Position numbers and translations under genes: made by a program
Shown: in pieces, positions 44,464 to 52,826 of the stretch
Layout: each line of letters opens with the position of its first letter
Numbering within the stretch: the first letter of the stretch is position 1
The notes under the pieces: generated by a model
Database searches by the model: none
What the model saw: only the letters and a program-made list of their open reading frames with translations
Told to the model about the DNA's origin: nothing
Source of the DNA: Candidatus Nanosynbacter sp. TM7-076
GTDB lineage: Bacteria > Patescibacteriota > Saccharimonadia > Saccharimonadales > Saccharimonadaceae
Direction: 5' to 3'
DNA: 64,000 nt
Assembly (NCBI RefSeq): GCF_022828325.1
Contig: NZ_JAJQJS010000004.1
Span: 106,980 to 170,979, forward strand

Positions 44464-45414
44464 TTACAGAATCGGCAAGGAAATTGTGAAAATGGTTGAG
44501 TTTTTCGAGGTACTAACAGAGATTTGTCCGCCCAGTGCTTTTGTCAATTGCTCCGCTAATGGCAATCCTAATCCGTAGCCTTTCGTATGTTGGTTGCCGC
44601 GGAAAAATCGCTCAAAGACGTGCGGCAGAGTTTGTTGCGAGATTGTGCCGTCGTTGATGAAGTTGACGGTAATGTTTTGTTTTGATGGGATAATGCGAAT
44701 TTTTACCACAGAATTTTTCGGGCTATGTTTCAATGAATTGTCGAGTAAAATCGCGCACAATTCTCGCGTCGCAGTGTGATGAAGCGGAATATTTATGTGT
44801 TCTGGGCAATTCATTTTAACTCGCGCTTCGGCTTTTCGTTCGCGAACGAGTTCGGATATCAATTCCGTCAAATTAAAACTTTTATCTTCCAGCGCCAACT
44901 TATTTTCCGTTCGCGACAGTTCCAGAAGCATCGCCGTGAGTTCGGTCAATTTATTTATTTCCTCCAAATTGCTTTCCAGAGTTTCTGTAAGTTCCGCCTT
45001 ATTCGCCTTCCGATTTTTTAGCGCAAATTCAGTTTCTGCTTTCATAATTGCCAAAGGTGTTCGGAGTTGATGGCTGGCATTGGCAACAAATCGCGATTGG
45101 GCTTTGTGAGCGGTTTCTATCGGCCGCAAAGTGATTTTCGCCAATAAATATGAACACCAACCGCCAGCGAGCAGAACAATAAGATTTATATAGCCCAAAC
45201 TAATCAAAAGATTTCGAGTTGAATTATCTATTCTTTCCGACAAATTGATTGCAGGAAAATCGCCCTTCCTTTGAACGATAATTTTATGGATTTGTGCATC
45301 AACTTCCGAGCGCGCTACCTGAAAAATAATGCTACTAAATAGCAGACTAACGATCATCAAAATCATCAAATACCAGCCCGCCAACTTAATTGTTGCTGAA
45401 GTAAAAATTTTCAT
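44464..45414 (-). CDS. Sensor histidine kinase (OmpR-type partner)
   Basis: A 316-residue kinase with two membrane helices (about 10-32 and 68-92) around a short extracytoplasmic loop. H-box ANASHQLRTPLA, then N-box, G1 and the late GYGLGLPLAEQL (G2). It starts by ATGA overlap with the upstream response regulator. Stimulus unknown. Confidence 0.93.
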   Translation of the reverse strand: MKIFTSATIKLAGWYLMILMIVSLLFSSIIFQVARSEVDAQIHKIIVQRKGDFPAINLSERIDNSTRNLLISLGYINLIVLLAGGWCSYLLAKITLRPIETAHKAQSRFVANASHQLRTPLAIMKAETEFALKNRKANKAELTETLESNLEEINKLTELTAMLLELSRTENKLALEDKSFNLTELISELVRERKAEARVKMNCPEHINIPLHHTATRELCAILLDNSLKHSPKNSVVKIRIIPSKQNITVNFINDGTISQQTLPHVFERFFRGNQHTKGYGLGLPLAEQLTKALGGQISVSTSKNSTIFTISLPIL

Positions 45415-46079
45415 GATTCAATCCTATAACCGAAGCCGCGCACGGTTTTTATCAATTGTTTTTTGAATGGTTTGTCGATTTTTTGGCGCAGATTTTTTAT
45501 GTACGCCTCGACATTATTTGGCAAAATATCAGCGTCAAAATCCCAAACGTGATCAATCAGTGTTTCTTTACTGAGAATCTGATTCGGATGTTGCATCAAA
45601 TATTCCAGCAGCGCATATTCTTTGCTCGTGAGGTCGATATTATTTCCAGCTCGCGTTACGGCTTGCTGCTGCTTGTCAATTTTCAAATCGTCAATTTTTA
45701 AGATGTCTGGTTGCTGAATTGGCGGCCGACGGAGCAAGGCTCGCACGCGCGCCAACAATTCATCAATTGCAAAAGGCTTAGTCAAATAATCATCGGCTCC
45801 CACGTCCAGCCCGAGCGTTTTATCTTCGGTCGTGCTCAGCGCTGTCAGAAACAGAATTGGCAGATTTTTTCCATTTTCGCGCAATTTTTTAACAATTTCC
45901 GTGCCCTCTAAACCCGGCAACATTCGATCAACAATCAACAAATCATACGGCTGACTATCCGCCAAATTAAATCCCTCTTCTCCGTCGTACGCCGCATCAA
46001 CCGCGTATTTTTCGCGCTTCAAAGATTCGATTATGACCCTTGCAATTTTTCGTTCGTCCTCAATTACTAGCAGTCGCAT
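45411..46079 (-). CDS. OmpR/PhoB-family response regulator
   Basis: A 222-residue regulator. Receiver domain with Asp-Glu pair near residue 8, phosphoacceptor Asp51 in LLIVDRMLPG, the Thr-Ala switch and YLTKPF. The winged-helix DNA-binding domain (about 128-222) ends in KTVRGFGYRI. Forms a two-component system with the kinase at 44464. The only response regulator in the window with a DNA-binding domain. Confidence 0.95.
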   Translation of the reverse strand: MRLLVIEDERKIARVIIESLKREKYAVDAAYDGEEGFNLADSQPYDLLIVDRMLPGLEGTEIVKKLRENGKNLPILFLTALSTTEDKTLGLDVGADDYLTKPFAIDELLARVRALLRRPPIQQPDILKIDDLKIDKQQQAVTRAGNNIDLTSKEYALLEYLMQHPNQILSKETLIDHVWDFDADILPNNVEAYIKNLRQKIDKPFKKQLIKTVRGFGYRIES

Positions 46080-46085
46080 ATTTAT

Positions 46086-46091
46086 ATTATA
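46086..46091 (-). promoter_or_regulatory. -10 box of the OmpR-type operon, leaderless-type
   Basis: Minus strand TATAAT ends 6 nt before the ATG of the response regulator. No Shine-Dalgarno sequence. Confidence 0.6.
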
Positions 46092-46113
46092 TCTTTTTTC
46101 CCGCGCTAAGTGT

Positions 46114-46119
46114 TATAAT
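46114..46119 (+). promoter_or_regulatory. -10 box of the ABC exporter operon
   Basis: TATAAT followed by an 18-23 nt leader with AGGAGG before the ATG at 46143. This one is a leadered promoter. Confidence 0.65.
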
Positions 46120-46142
46120 TTTATTTAAAGAAAAGGAGGCGT

Positions 46143-46892
46143 ATGCCAGATAATAAAAAAATGGTTGAGATCCGTCATTTTAAGATGAGTTTCGGTGATA
46201 AAACTGTTATTAAAGATCTGAGTTTTGATGTTTTTCGCGGCGAAGTTTTTGGTTTTTTGGGAAGTAATGGCTCGGGAAAAACTACGACGTTGCGCGCACT
46301 GCTTGGACTATATCAGCCGACCGCGGGCGATTTATTGATAAACGGCAAGCCATATTCGGTGGAGAGCCAAATTCGCCTCGGATATCTTCCTGAGGAGCGC
46401 GGTTTGTATAAGAAAGAAAAAGTCTTAGACGTGATGCTCTACTTTGGTCAATTGAAAGGCTTGAGTCGCAAAGAAGCTAAGGATTTCTCTCTGAAGTTTT
46501 TGGAGCGCGTCAATTTGAGTGATAAGGCTAATACGCAACTTGATAAATTATCTGGCGGACAGCAGCAGAAAATCCAGCTCGGCGTAACAATTATGGGTGA
46601 TCCCGAACTGTTGATTATGGACGAGCCGGCCAAAGGATTTGATCCGGTGAATCGCCGATTGCTGATGAATATAATTGAGGAGCAGCGAAAAGCTGGCGCA
46701 ACAATTATTTACGTTACGCACCAGATGGAGGAAGTTGAAAGATTGTGCGATCGTCTGATTTTATTGAAAGACGGTCAAGCGGCGGCATACGGCACGTTGG
46801 AAGAAGTAAAAAGTCAATTTGGCGGCGCTTCAATGGACGATATTTTTGTTCAAGTTTACGGCGGCGAAGCGAAGGAGTTGAGCGATGAGTAA
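46143..46892 (+). CDS. ABC transporter ATP-binding protein (NatA-like)
   Basis: A 249-residue ATPase. Walker A GSNGSGKTT, Q-loop, signature LSGGQQQK, Walker B LLIMDEPAKGFDP and the His-switch in THQMEEVE are complete. It powers the ABC-2 permease encoded next to it, with which it overlaps by 8 bp. NatA-like subgroup suggested by context. Substrate may be ions, drugs or lipids. Confidence 0.95.
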   Translation: MPDNKKMVEIRHFKMSFGDKTVIKDLSFDVFRGEVFGFLGSNGSGKTTTLRALLGLYQPTAGDLLINGKPYSVESQIRLGYLPEERGLYKKEKVLDVMLYFGQLKGLSRKEAKDFSLKFLERVNLSDKANTQLDKLSGGQQQKIQLGVTIMGDPELLIMDEPAKGFDPVNRRLLMNIIEEQRKAGATIIYVTHQMEEVERLCDRLILLKDGQAAAYGTLEEVKSQFGGASMDDIFVQVYGGEAKELSDE

Positions 46893-48117
46893 AATGCATA
46901 ATTTAGGGACGGTTTTCAAATTTGAAACACTTAGAACACTGAAAAAACCGACATTTTGGCTGACGGCTTTGGGTTTTCCTCTGTTGATTGGCGTGCTGTA
47001 TGGCATTATGTTTTGGTCACAAAGCACGACTATTGAAGCGTCAAAAAATCTGGAAAAGCAAGAATTTTCATTGGAAGTCACGGACGATTCGAAGTTAGTA
47101 AAGCCAGAATTGCTGGCAGCGATTAAAGCTAAAACCGCCAAATCGAAAGAATCTGGAATTGATGACGTAAAAAATAATAAAGTTGACGCGTATGTTTATT
47201 TTCCAAAAGATTTAAGCAAGCAAAAGGTTGAAGTTTACGGTAAAGATGTCGGGTTATTTCAAAACGGAAAATACAGCGCGGTGGCACAGAGTTTATTGAG
47301 TCAATCAGTAGCAAGCGGCGTCAGCCCGGCTCAGGTCGCAATTTTACGCGACAAAGTCCAATTGTCATCAACCACATATCTGGACGGAAAAGAGCACGGC
47401 GGCATTAATGAGATGATTGTGCCGGGAATGTTTTTGGTTATTTTGTTCATTCTCATCAGTATTTTTGGCAATCAAATGCTTATTAGCACTACCGAGGAAA
47501 AAGAAAATCGCACGGTGGAAATGCTGCTTACGACCGTTAAAACCGACACTTTGATTACGGGTAAAATTCTGTCTTTGATGGTGTTGGCTTTGATTCAGAT
47601 TTTGGTGATTGTTTTGCCGGTTTTGGCGGGCTATTTGGCATTTGGGTCGAAGTTGCAATTGCCTAATCTGGACTTGAGTACGCTCGTGTTTGATCCTGTG
47701 AGAATTGGCCTGGCGATCATAATTTTCTCCGCCAGCTTCACTTTATTCACGGGAATGTTGGTGACTTTGGGTGCGATGATGCCGACCGCCAAAGAAGCTA
47801 GCCAGTGGTTTGGAATTGTGATTATGCTATTCATTGGTCCATTTTACGGAATCACGGCGTTTGTTTCCTTCCCTGATTATTTCTTCGTTAAGTTCTTGTC
47901 GCTATTTCCATTCACCGCGCCGATTCCATTGTTATTACGAAACGCAATAGGAAACCTGCCAATTTGGGAAGCTTTGCTCGGTACGGCAATTTTGGTTGCT
48001 ACGGCGGTGTTTGTTATGTGGCTATCGGTGCGCGTTTTCCGCTACGGCGCGATGTCTTATGATAGTAAATTATCTCTGTCGGCGTTGCGAACACGCCGGA
48101 AAGCTGGTAAAGTTTAA
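46885..48117 (+). CDS. ABC-2 type permease (NatB-like)
   Basis: A 410-residue protein. One N-terminal membrane helix, a ~150-residue extracytoplasmic domain, then about five helices with the ABC-2 signature STTEEKENRTVEMLL. It pairs with the ATPase upstream to form an exporter of the NatAB type. Confidence 0.92.
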   Translation: MSKMHNLGTVFKFETLRTLKKPTFWLTALGFPLLIGVLYGIMFWSQSTTIEASKNLEKQEFSLEVTDDSKLVKPELLAAIKAKTAKSKESGIDDVKNNKVDAYVYFPKDLSKQKVEVYGKDVGLFQNGKYSAVAQSLLSQSVASGVSPAQVAILRDKVQLSSTTYLDGKEHGGINEMIVPGMFLVILFILISIFGNQMLISTTEEKENRTVEMLLTTVKTDTLITGKILSLMVLALIQILVIVLPVLAGYLAFGSKLQLPNLDLSTLVFDPVRIGLAIIIFSASFTLFTGMLVTLGAMMPTAKEASQWFGIVIMLFIGPFYGITAFVSFPDYFFVKFLSLFPFTAPIPLLLRNAIGNLPIWEALLGTAILVATAVFVMWLSVRVFRYGAMSYDSKLSLSALRTRRKAGKV

Positions 48118-48119
48118 TT

Positions 48120-49253
48120 ATGAAAGTACGTATAGAGATAGACACGAAAACATTTGTACGATTTTGGCTGGTCGTGATGGGCTTTGGTCTGGCTGGTTTG
48201 GCAATTTATTCCGCGAAGGATGCGCTGGTTTTATTGGGTATTTCCCTGTTCTTGGCGTTGGCGCTGAATCGTCCAGTTGCAGCAATTGCTAAAAAATTGC
48301 CTGGAAAAAGCCGATTAGGCGGCACGGCGCTGGCGTACACGACGCTGGTTTTGCTTTTGGGTTGTGTGGTCTGGTTTGTTATTCCGCCAATTGTCCAACA
48401 ATCTGCCAAATTCGTCGAGAGCATTCCGAGTATAATCGACCAAGCAAGCTCACAGTGGCGTGGCGTCAATGATTTCATTGATAAGAACAATTTGCGCCCG
48501 CAGGTCGATTCGATGATGGAAAACATCAAGCAGCAATCTTCGTCTTGGGCTACGAGCGTCGGCACGAATTTATTATCCAGCGTTGGTTCTTTGGCGTCGT
48601 TCTTAGGCTCGCTATTCTTGGTGTTGGTGCTGTCATTCCTGATGCTTCTCGAGGGTCCAACTTGGGTGAAGCGTTTGTGGGGACTATACAACGATGAAGA
48701 AAAAATGGAGCGTCATAAGAAGCTGGTTGGTCGAATGTATAACGTGGTCACAGGTTATGTTTCTGGACAATTGACGGTTTCTGGAATTGATGCGATATTA
48801 TCAGGTTTCGTGGTGTTTGTGCTGAGTTTGACATTCCCTGTCATAAATTCCAATTTGGCAATGCTCACCGTTATGGCGACATTTGTGTTGACGTTAATTC
48901 CGATGTTTGGCGCAACGATTGCTGGCGCGTTGATATCGTTACTGCTGTTCTTCAATAATATGACAGCTGGCGTTATTTACGCGATTTATTTCGTGATTTA
49001 CCAACAGATTGAGAATAACTTCGTTTCTCCTTCTATCCAATCAAAGAAGGTTGAGCTGTCGGCTCTGACTGTCTTGGTTGCGGTGACAATTGGTTTATAT
49101 GTCGGCGGTCTATTGGGCGGTTTGGTTGCTATTCCAGCCGCTGGCGTCGTGAAAGTTTTGCTGGACAATTACTTAGAGCAGGTCAAGTCTAAGCGTGTTG
49201 AGAACGAAAAACCGCTTAATAAATTAGTTAAAAAGTTGAAAAACGAAGATTAG
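48120..49253 (+). CDS. AI-2E family (PerM/TqsA) membrane protein
   Basis: A 377-residue protein with about seven helices. The N-terminal pair, a helical cytoplasmic segment and the C-terminal YQQIENNFVSPSIQSKKVELS stretch are characteristic of the family. Members export small molecules or act in cation/H+ exchange, but the substrate is not known. It begins 2 bp after the ABC permease and is probably co-transcribed. Confidence 0.93.
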   Translation: MKVRIEIDTKTFVRFWLVVMGFGLAGLAIYSAKDALVLLGISLFLALALNRPVAAIAKKLPGKSRLGGTALAYTTLVLLLGCVVWFVIPPIVQQSAKFVESIPSIIDQASSQWRGVNDFIDKNNLRPQVDSMMENIKQQSSSWATSVGTNLLSSVGSLASFLGSLFLVLVLSFLMLLEGPTWVKRLWGLYNDEEKMERHKKLVGRMYNVVTGYVSGQLTVSGIDAILSGFVVFVLSLTFPVINSNLAMLTVMATFVLTLIPMFGATIAGALISLLLFFNNMTAGVIYAIYFVIYQQIENNFVSPSIQSKKVELSALTVLVAVTIGLYVGGLLGGLVAIPAAGVVKVLLDNYLEQVKSKRVENEKPLNKLVKKLKNED

Positions 49254-49270
49254 TTGACGCAGAAAAAATT

Positions 49271-49296
49271 ATAGCCCGTTGAATCTAGCGGGCTAT
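49271..49296. terminator. Bidirectional terminator between AI-2E and cysS
   Basis: ATAGCCCG pairs with CGGGCTAT; T-rich on both exits (TTT on plus, AATTTTTT on minus). It overlaps the end of cysS. Confidence 0.75.
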
Positions 49297-50726
49297 TTCC
49301 ATGTCCAAACGCTGCCGCTTGGCGTATCACGAACGGCAACGCCAGCCCGAAGAAGTTCATCGCGAATTCTGTCGGATTCTTCCCAGTTTTTCTCTGCGCG
49401 TGCTTGACGTCGCTGAATAATCAACCTCTTCAAATCGTCAGTAATATCAGGCGTGGACTCGCCCAAATCCAGCCCTAAAATCTCGTCAATCTCATCAATA
49501 AACTGCACCAAACTCTGCCGATGAATTTTATCGAGTGGCGTATGATCCAACTTTGAAAATACTTCATCAATCAACGCCAGTGCGCCTGGAGTATCCAAAT
49601 CGTCGTTCAATTTCTCGACCAACGCCTGACGTCCCGCTAGCAACGAAACTGAATCGTCCTGCTCGTCTTTATCGTCGTCATCTTCCAGTGTGTCGTGAGT
49701 CTGATGTCTCAGAACCGCATAATCTCGCCAATGATTTAATCGCGCCTGCGCTGCTTCCAGGATTTCCCAGGTAAAATTTCCCTCCGTTTGATAATGCTTG
49801 CTGAGAATCGCTAGCTTAAACGCCATCGGACTAAACCCTCGCGAAATAATATCTTCCAGCGTAATAATATTTCCCAGAGATTTACTCATCTTTCGACCGT
49901 CGACTTTTATGTGATTATTGTGTAGCCAAATCTGAGAAAATTGTTTTCCAGTCAGACTTTCGCTCTGGGCAATTTCATTCGTGTGATGAACTGGAATATG
50001 ATCAATCCCGCCTGCGTGAATATCGATGGAGTCGCCGAGCGTTTCACGGGCAATTGTCGAACATTCCAAATGCCATCCAGGAAAACCGACTCCCCACGGA
50101 CTATCCCATTCCATATCGCGTTTGGCGTCTTTTGGTGAAAACTTCCACACGGCGAAGTCGGTAATATTGCGCTTTCCTTTAACGCTCACTCTGGCGCCAG
50201 CCTCCAGCCCAGCTACGTTCAGCCGCGCTAATTTACCGTAATCCTTCAAAAGCGACGTATCAAAATACATGCCGTCGCCGTCGATTTTATATAAAAATCC
50301 TTTTTCGTCCAGTCCTTTTGCGAAGTCAATCTGCTGCTGAATATAATCCGTCGCCCGCACCAAGTAATCTGGTTTTATCAATTTCAGTACGTCGTAGGCT
50401 TCATGATTTGCAACGGAAATATATCTTTCCGCCACATCCCAGGCAGTCTTCCCTTCACGGCGCGCACCTTTTTCCATTTTGTCCTCGCCGTTATCGTCAT
50501 CGCTGGTCAAATGTCCAACATCAGTGATGTTTTGCGTTCGAATAACGGGAATATCTTGCCAGCGTAGCAATCGCACCAACACATCCCAGTAAATATAGCC
50601 AACCCAATTGCCGATGTGCGGTTGCGAATAAACTGTTAGACCACAGGTGTAAAATTTGACCGTTTCTCCGTCAAGCGGCGTCAGTTCATCTTTCCGTCTA
50701 GTGAGCGTGTTATAGAGCTTTATCAT
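49293..50726 (-). CDS. cysS: Cysteinyl-tRNA synthetase
   Basis: A 477-residue class I synthetase. The HIGH motif is in PHIGNWVGY, zinc ligands are Cys in FYTCGLTVY, WHLECS and HHTNEIAQSE, and the KMSKS loop is GRKMSKSLGN. All catalytic zinc ligands are kept. Length is normal. Start fixed by TACAAT (50734-50739) 7 nt upstream. Confidence 0.97.
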   Translation of the reverse strand: MIKLYNTLTRRKDELTPLDGETVKFYTCGLTVYSQPHIGNWVGYIYWDVLVRLLRWQDIPVIRTQNITDVGHLTSDDDNGEDKMEKGARREGKTAWDVAERYISVANHEAYDVLKLIKPDYLVRATDYIQQQIDFAKGLDEKGFLYKIDGDGMYFDTSLLKDYGKLARLNVAGLEAGARVSVKGKRNITDFAVWKFSPKDAKRDMEWDSPWGVGFPGWHLECSTIARETLGDSIDIHAGGIDHIPVHHTNEIAQSESLTGKQFSQIWLHNNHIKVDGRKMSKSLGNIITLEDIISRGFSPMAFKLAILSKHYQTEGNFTWEILEAAQARLNHWRDYAVLRHQTHDTLEDDDDKDEQDDSVSLLAGRQALVEKLNDDLDTPGALALIDEVFSKLDHTPLDKIHRQSLVQFIDEIDEILGLDLGESTPDITDDLKRLIIQRRQARAEKNWEESDRIRDELLRAGVAVRDTPSGSVWTWK

Positions 50727-50733
50727 TAGTTCT

Positions 50734-50739
50734 ATTGTA
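50734..50739 (-). promoter_or_regulatory. -10 box of cysS, leaderless-type
   Basis: Minus strand TACAAT ends 7 nt before the cysS ATG. Confidence 0.55.
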
Positions 50740-50809
50740 CGGCACTCTGGTCAGTTTTTCAAAATTGGTATAAAAAACAGCCCCATTCGGGACCTAATAA
50801 TTTCCAAGG

Positions 50810-50855
50810 AATAGCGACAAGCAGCCTTTATAAAAAAGAACAACTTGTCGCTATT
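50810..50855. other. Perfect 12-bp hairpin downstream of the 50871 gene
   Basis: AATAGCGACAAG pairs perfectly with CTTGTCGCTATT around a 22-nt loop. It lies in the 3' region of the gene on the minus strand; no T-run follows directly. A shorter CCC/GGG hairpin with a T6 run (about 50772-50790, minus strand) may be the actual terminator. Confidence 0.6.
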
Positions 50856-50870
50856 GTGAGCCAGGCTCTC

Positions 50871-51422
50871 TCAGTTGGCATCTGGTCTTAAGCTGTCTGC
50901 CATCACGAGGAGAGTATTTCTGAAGTCCTGCACCCTCAGCGCATAGCTAGTGCTATTCAGCGCATAGTGCCATACAGCGTTGACGTAAGCAAAGGAGTAG
51001 AGTGGAACCATACTCATGGAATGTTCCTTTTTTACTCTTTCACCTTCGGCATGTACGATTAGCGGAGAAAAATCTCCAACAATCATATTGCTGAGCCTAT
51101 CTGTAATAGCGGATAGGTTTCTCGTGGAAACTCTCTCGTTATCTTTCGAGAGTTGCCGATCTGTGCGTCCATAGGCTGCAATGGTGATTATGCATTCGTC
51201 GACAGAGTTTAGTACATCTAGTAGCCTCTGAGATTCATAGCCATAATCGTCCCTAAAGGCCTTGACTAATTCCTTTCGGAAATTAGTGATAGCCTCTAGC
51301 ATTTCCCAATTCTCTTGATCTACGTGGATCGTGAGCAGGCGTCGGCTTGGGCTCTCGGCTGGGTTGCCTAGAATCAGGATATTTCCCCTGCACTCACCCG
51401 TTCGAGCATCGATGAGTTCCAT
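50871..51422 (-). CDS. Orphan 183-residue protein in a cassette
   Basis: A soluble, mostly helical-looking protein with two Cys and no recognised domain. The start is supported by GAGAGG 8 nt upstream. A strong promoter 190 bp away, a leader with two stable hairpins, the gene and a 3' hairpin make a self-contained unit of the same design as those at 13.9, 31.8, 35.5 and 60.3 kb. It is not clearly linked in function to cysS or the DHH gene beside it. Confidence 0.75.
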   Translation of the reverse strand: MELIDARTGECRGNILILGNPAESPSRRLLTIHVDQENWEMLEAITNFRKELVKAFRDDYGYESQRLLDVLNSVDECIITIAAYGRTDRQLSKDNERVSTRNLSAITDRLSNMIVGDFSPLIVHAEGERVKKEHSMSMVPLYSFAYVNAVWHYALNSTSYALRVQDFRNTLLVMADSLRPDAN

Positions 51423-51481
51423 CGTTCTACCTCTCTTCTCATCCCCACGTGAATGTGGTTAAGCGTTGCTCTTTTCAACAC

Positions 51482-51542
51482 AGGATGAGATTCCATTCCT
51501 CTTTATATTTTCTCCTCAAAAAAGGAATAAAACCTCATCCTG
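51482..51542 (-). promoter_or_regulatory. Stable leader hairpin of the 50871 cassette
   Basis: ACAGGATGAG pairs perfectly with CTCATCCTGT, with an inner ATTCCT/AGGAAT stem. A second hairpin (CTTGTC/GACAAG, about 51553-51578) precedes it in the leader. The ~190-nt leader is unusually long for this genome and may be regulatory. Confidence 0.6.
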
Positions 51543-51607
51543 TGCTAGGCTGCTTGTCAAGGTTCGCTTTCGGACAAGGATTTACTCGTCAACAAAAGCT
51601 GTATTCA

Positions 51608-51636
51608 TTTATATCACTAATAGAATAAAATGTCAA
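51608..51636 (-). promoter_or_regulatory. Strong promoter of the 50871 cassette
   Basis: Minus strand TTGACA (51636-51631), 17-bp spacer, TATAAA (51613-51608). Nearly the same -35 and spacer as at 60552-60580, and the same GCTTTTGTTGACG start of transcript as at 32.06 kb. Confidence 0.85.
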
Positions 51637-51638
51637 TA

Positions 51639-52619
51639 CTATTCTGCTTCTCGTAGAGCCTTATCCGTCGCCGTAACTAATTCCCTTACGATTTCGTCAT
51701 AGCTTTCATATACGCGGAATCCTGCCGCGTACGGATGACCGCCGCCACCGAAGTATCCAGCTACGGTGTCAGCAATTGGTAAATTACCTCGTAGCCGCGC
51801 AGTCAATTTGCCGTCAGGGTAAGTCTTAATAACGCAACTAAGCGCCACGCCTTCAACCAGCCTCAACTCGTCACCAATCAACGCGCCAGGATTATAAGCG
51901 TCGCTGTAGGCTTGGATTTCCTCAAACGGCACGTGTACTAGCGCCAATTGTCCGTCTAATAAATATTCGATTCGCTCGATCAATTTTCCCTTGTACGCCA
52001 AAATTTCTGGCGATTTCTTCATAAATTCACGTCGTCGCTCTTCAATTTCCGCATTAGACGCGCCCAGTTCTGTAAGTTCTCCTGCCGTATGAAAAGTCTG
52101 AGCCGTAGTGTTTGGCGTAGTAAGCCCCAGGCTATCGCTCATAATAGCTATCAATAAATCTTCGGCCGCCTGAGGATTTATCTTCCAGTCGGAATGCTTG
52201 AACAGTTTATATAGCAATTCTCCGGTCGCCACGACGGTTTCTGATAGCATAATATGATCAAAGCTAAGTGTCGATTCAGCTGTGTGATGATCGATAACCA
52301 GAGTCGGGTGAGTTTCCAAGAAATGTCGCGCTCCAGGAGTTTCTAATACCTTACTGAGAAGTACGTCCGCGCTTGTATCGACAATTATTGCGGCGTCGGC
52401 TTGAAACGGAAAGTCGTTCTGCACTCGATTCCAACCGCGAATGTAATGAAGATATTTCGGTATGTCTACTGGACAATATAAAGTGACAGTCTTCCCTAGG
52501 TCGCTTAAGACTTCTTCTAGCGCCAAGCTTGAACCTAGGCTGTCGCCGTCGGGATTTTCGGCTTGAATAATAACTATATTGTTTGCGGATTGAATGAATT
52601 GTTTAGCTGAATCTAGCAT
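51639..52619 (-). CDS. DHH-family phosphoesterase (NrnA-like)
   Basis: A 326-residue enzyme with DHH and DHHA1 domains. Motifs: NPDGDSLGSSL (Asp-x-Asp metal site), IIVDTSA, IDHHTAE (DHH) and the C-terminal GGGGHPYAAGF. The NrnA group degrades short oligoribonucleotides and pAp. Start fixed by TATAAT 7 nt upstream. Confidence 0.94.
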   Translation of the reverse strand: MLDSAKQFIQSANNIVIIQAENPDGDSLGSSLALEEVLSDLGKTVTLYCPVDIPKYLHYIRGWNRVQNDFPFQADAAIIVDTSADVLLSKVLETPGARHFLETHPTLVIDHHTAESTLSFDHIMLSETVVATGELLYKLFKHSDWKINPQAAEDLLIAIMSDSLGLTTPNTTAQTFHTAGELTELGASNAEIEERRREFMKKSPEILAYKGKLIERIEYLLDGQLALVHVPFEEIQAYSDAYNPGALIGDELRLVEGVALSCVIKTYPDGKLTARLRGNLPIADTVAGYFGGGGHPYAAGFRVYESYDEIVRELVTATDKALREAE

Positions 52620-52626
52620 ATTATTT

Positions 52627-52632
52627 ATTATA
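52627..52632 (-). promoter_or_regulatory. -10 box of the DHH gene, leaderless-type
   Basis: Minus strand TATAAT, preceded by TGT, ends 7 nt before the ATG. Confidence 0.6.
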
Positions 52633-52753
52633 ACAAATGATTTTTACTCTAATATAATATACATTGTTTTTAATTACATAAGTGGTATAATATGTGGTGG
52701 ACTATTAAAAATACTGCGCAATCGAAAAACATAAACATTTTTATAAATTATTA

Positions 52754-52782
52754 TTGACAAAATATAAAGATTGTGCTAGTAT
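52754..52782 (+). promoter_or_regulatory. Promoter of the LPxTG protein
   Basis: TTGACA, 17-bp spacer, TAGTAT, then a 38-nt leader with a short GCC/GGC hairpin and ribosome site GAGGAG. The rest of the 207-bp gap is AT-rich and holds another TATAAT (52702-52707) but no gene. Confidence 0.8.
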
Positions 52783-52826
52783 GAGGACATAAAGCCTGAA
52801 GATAGGGCTGGAAAAGAGGAGTTTTT

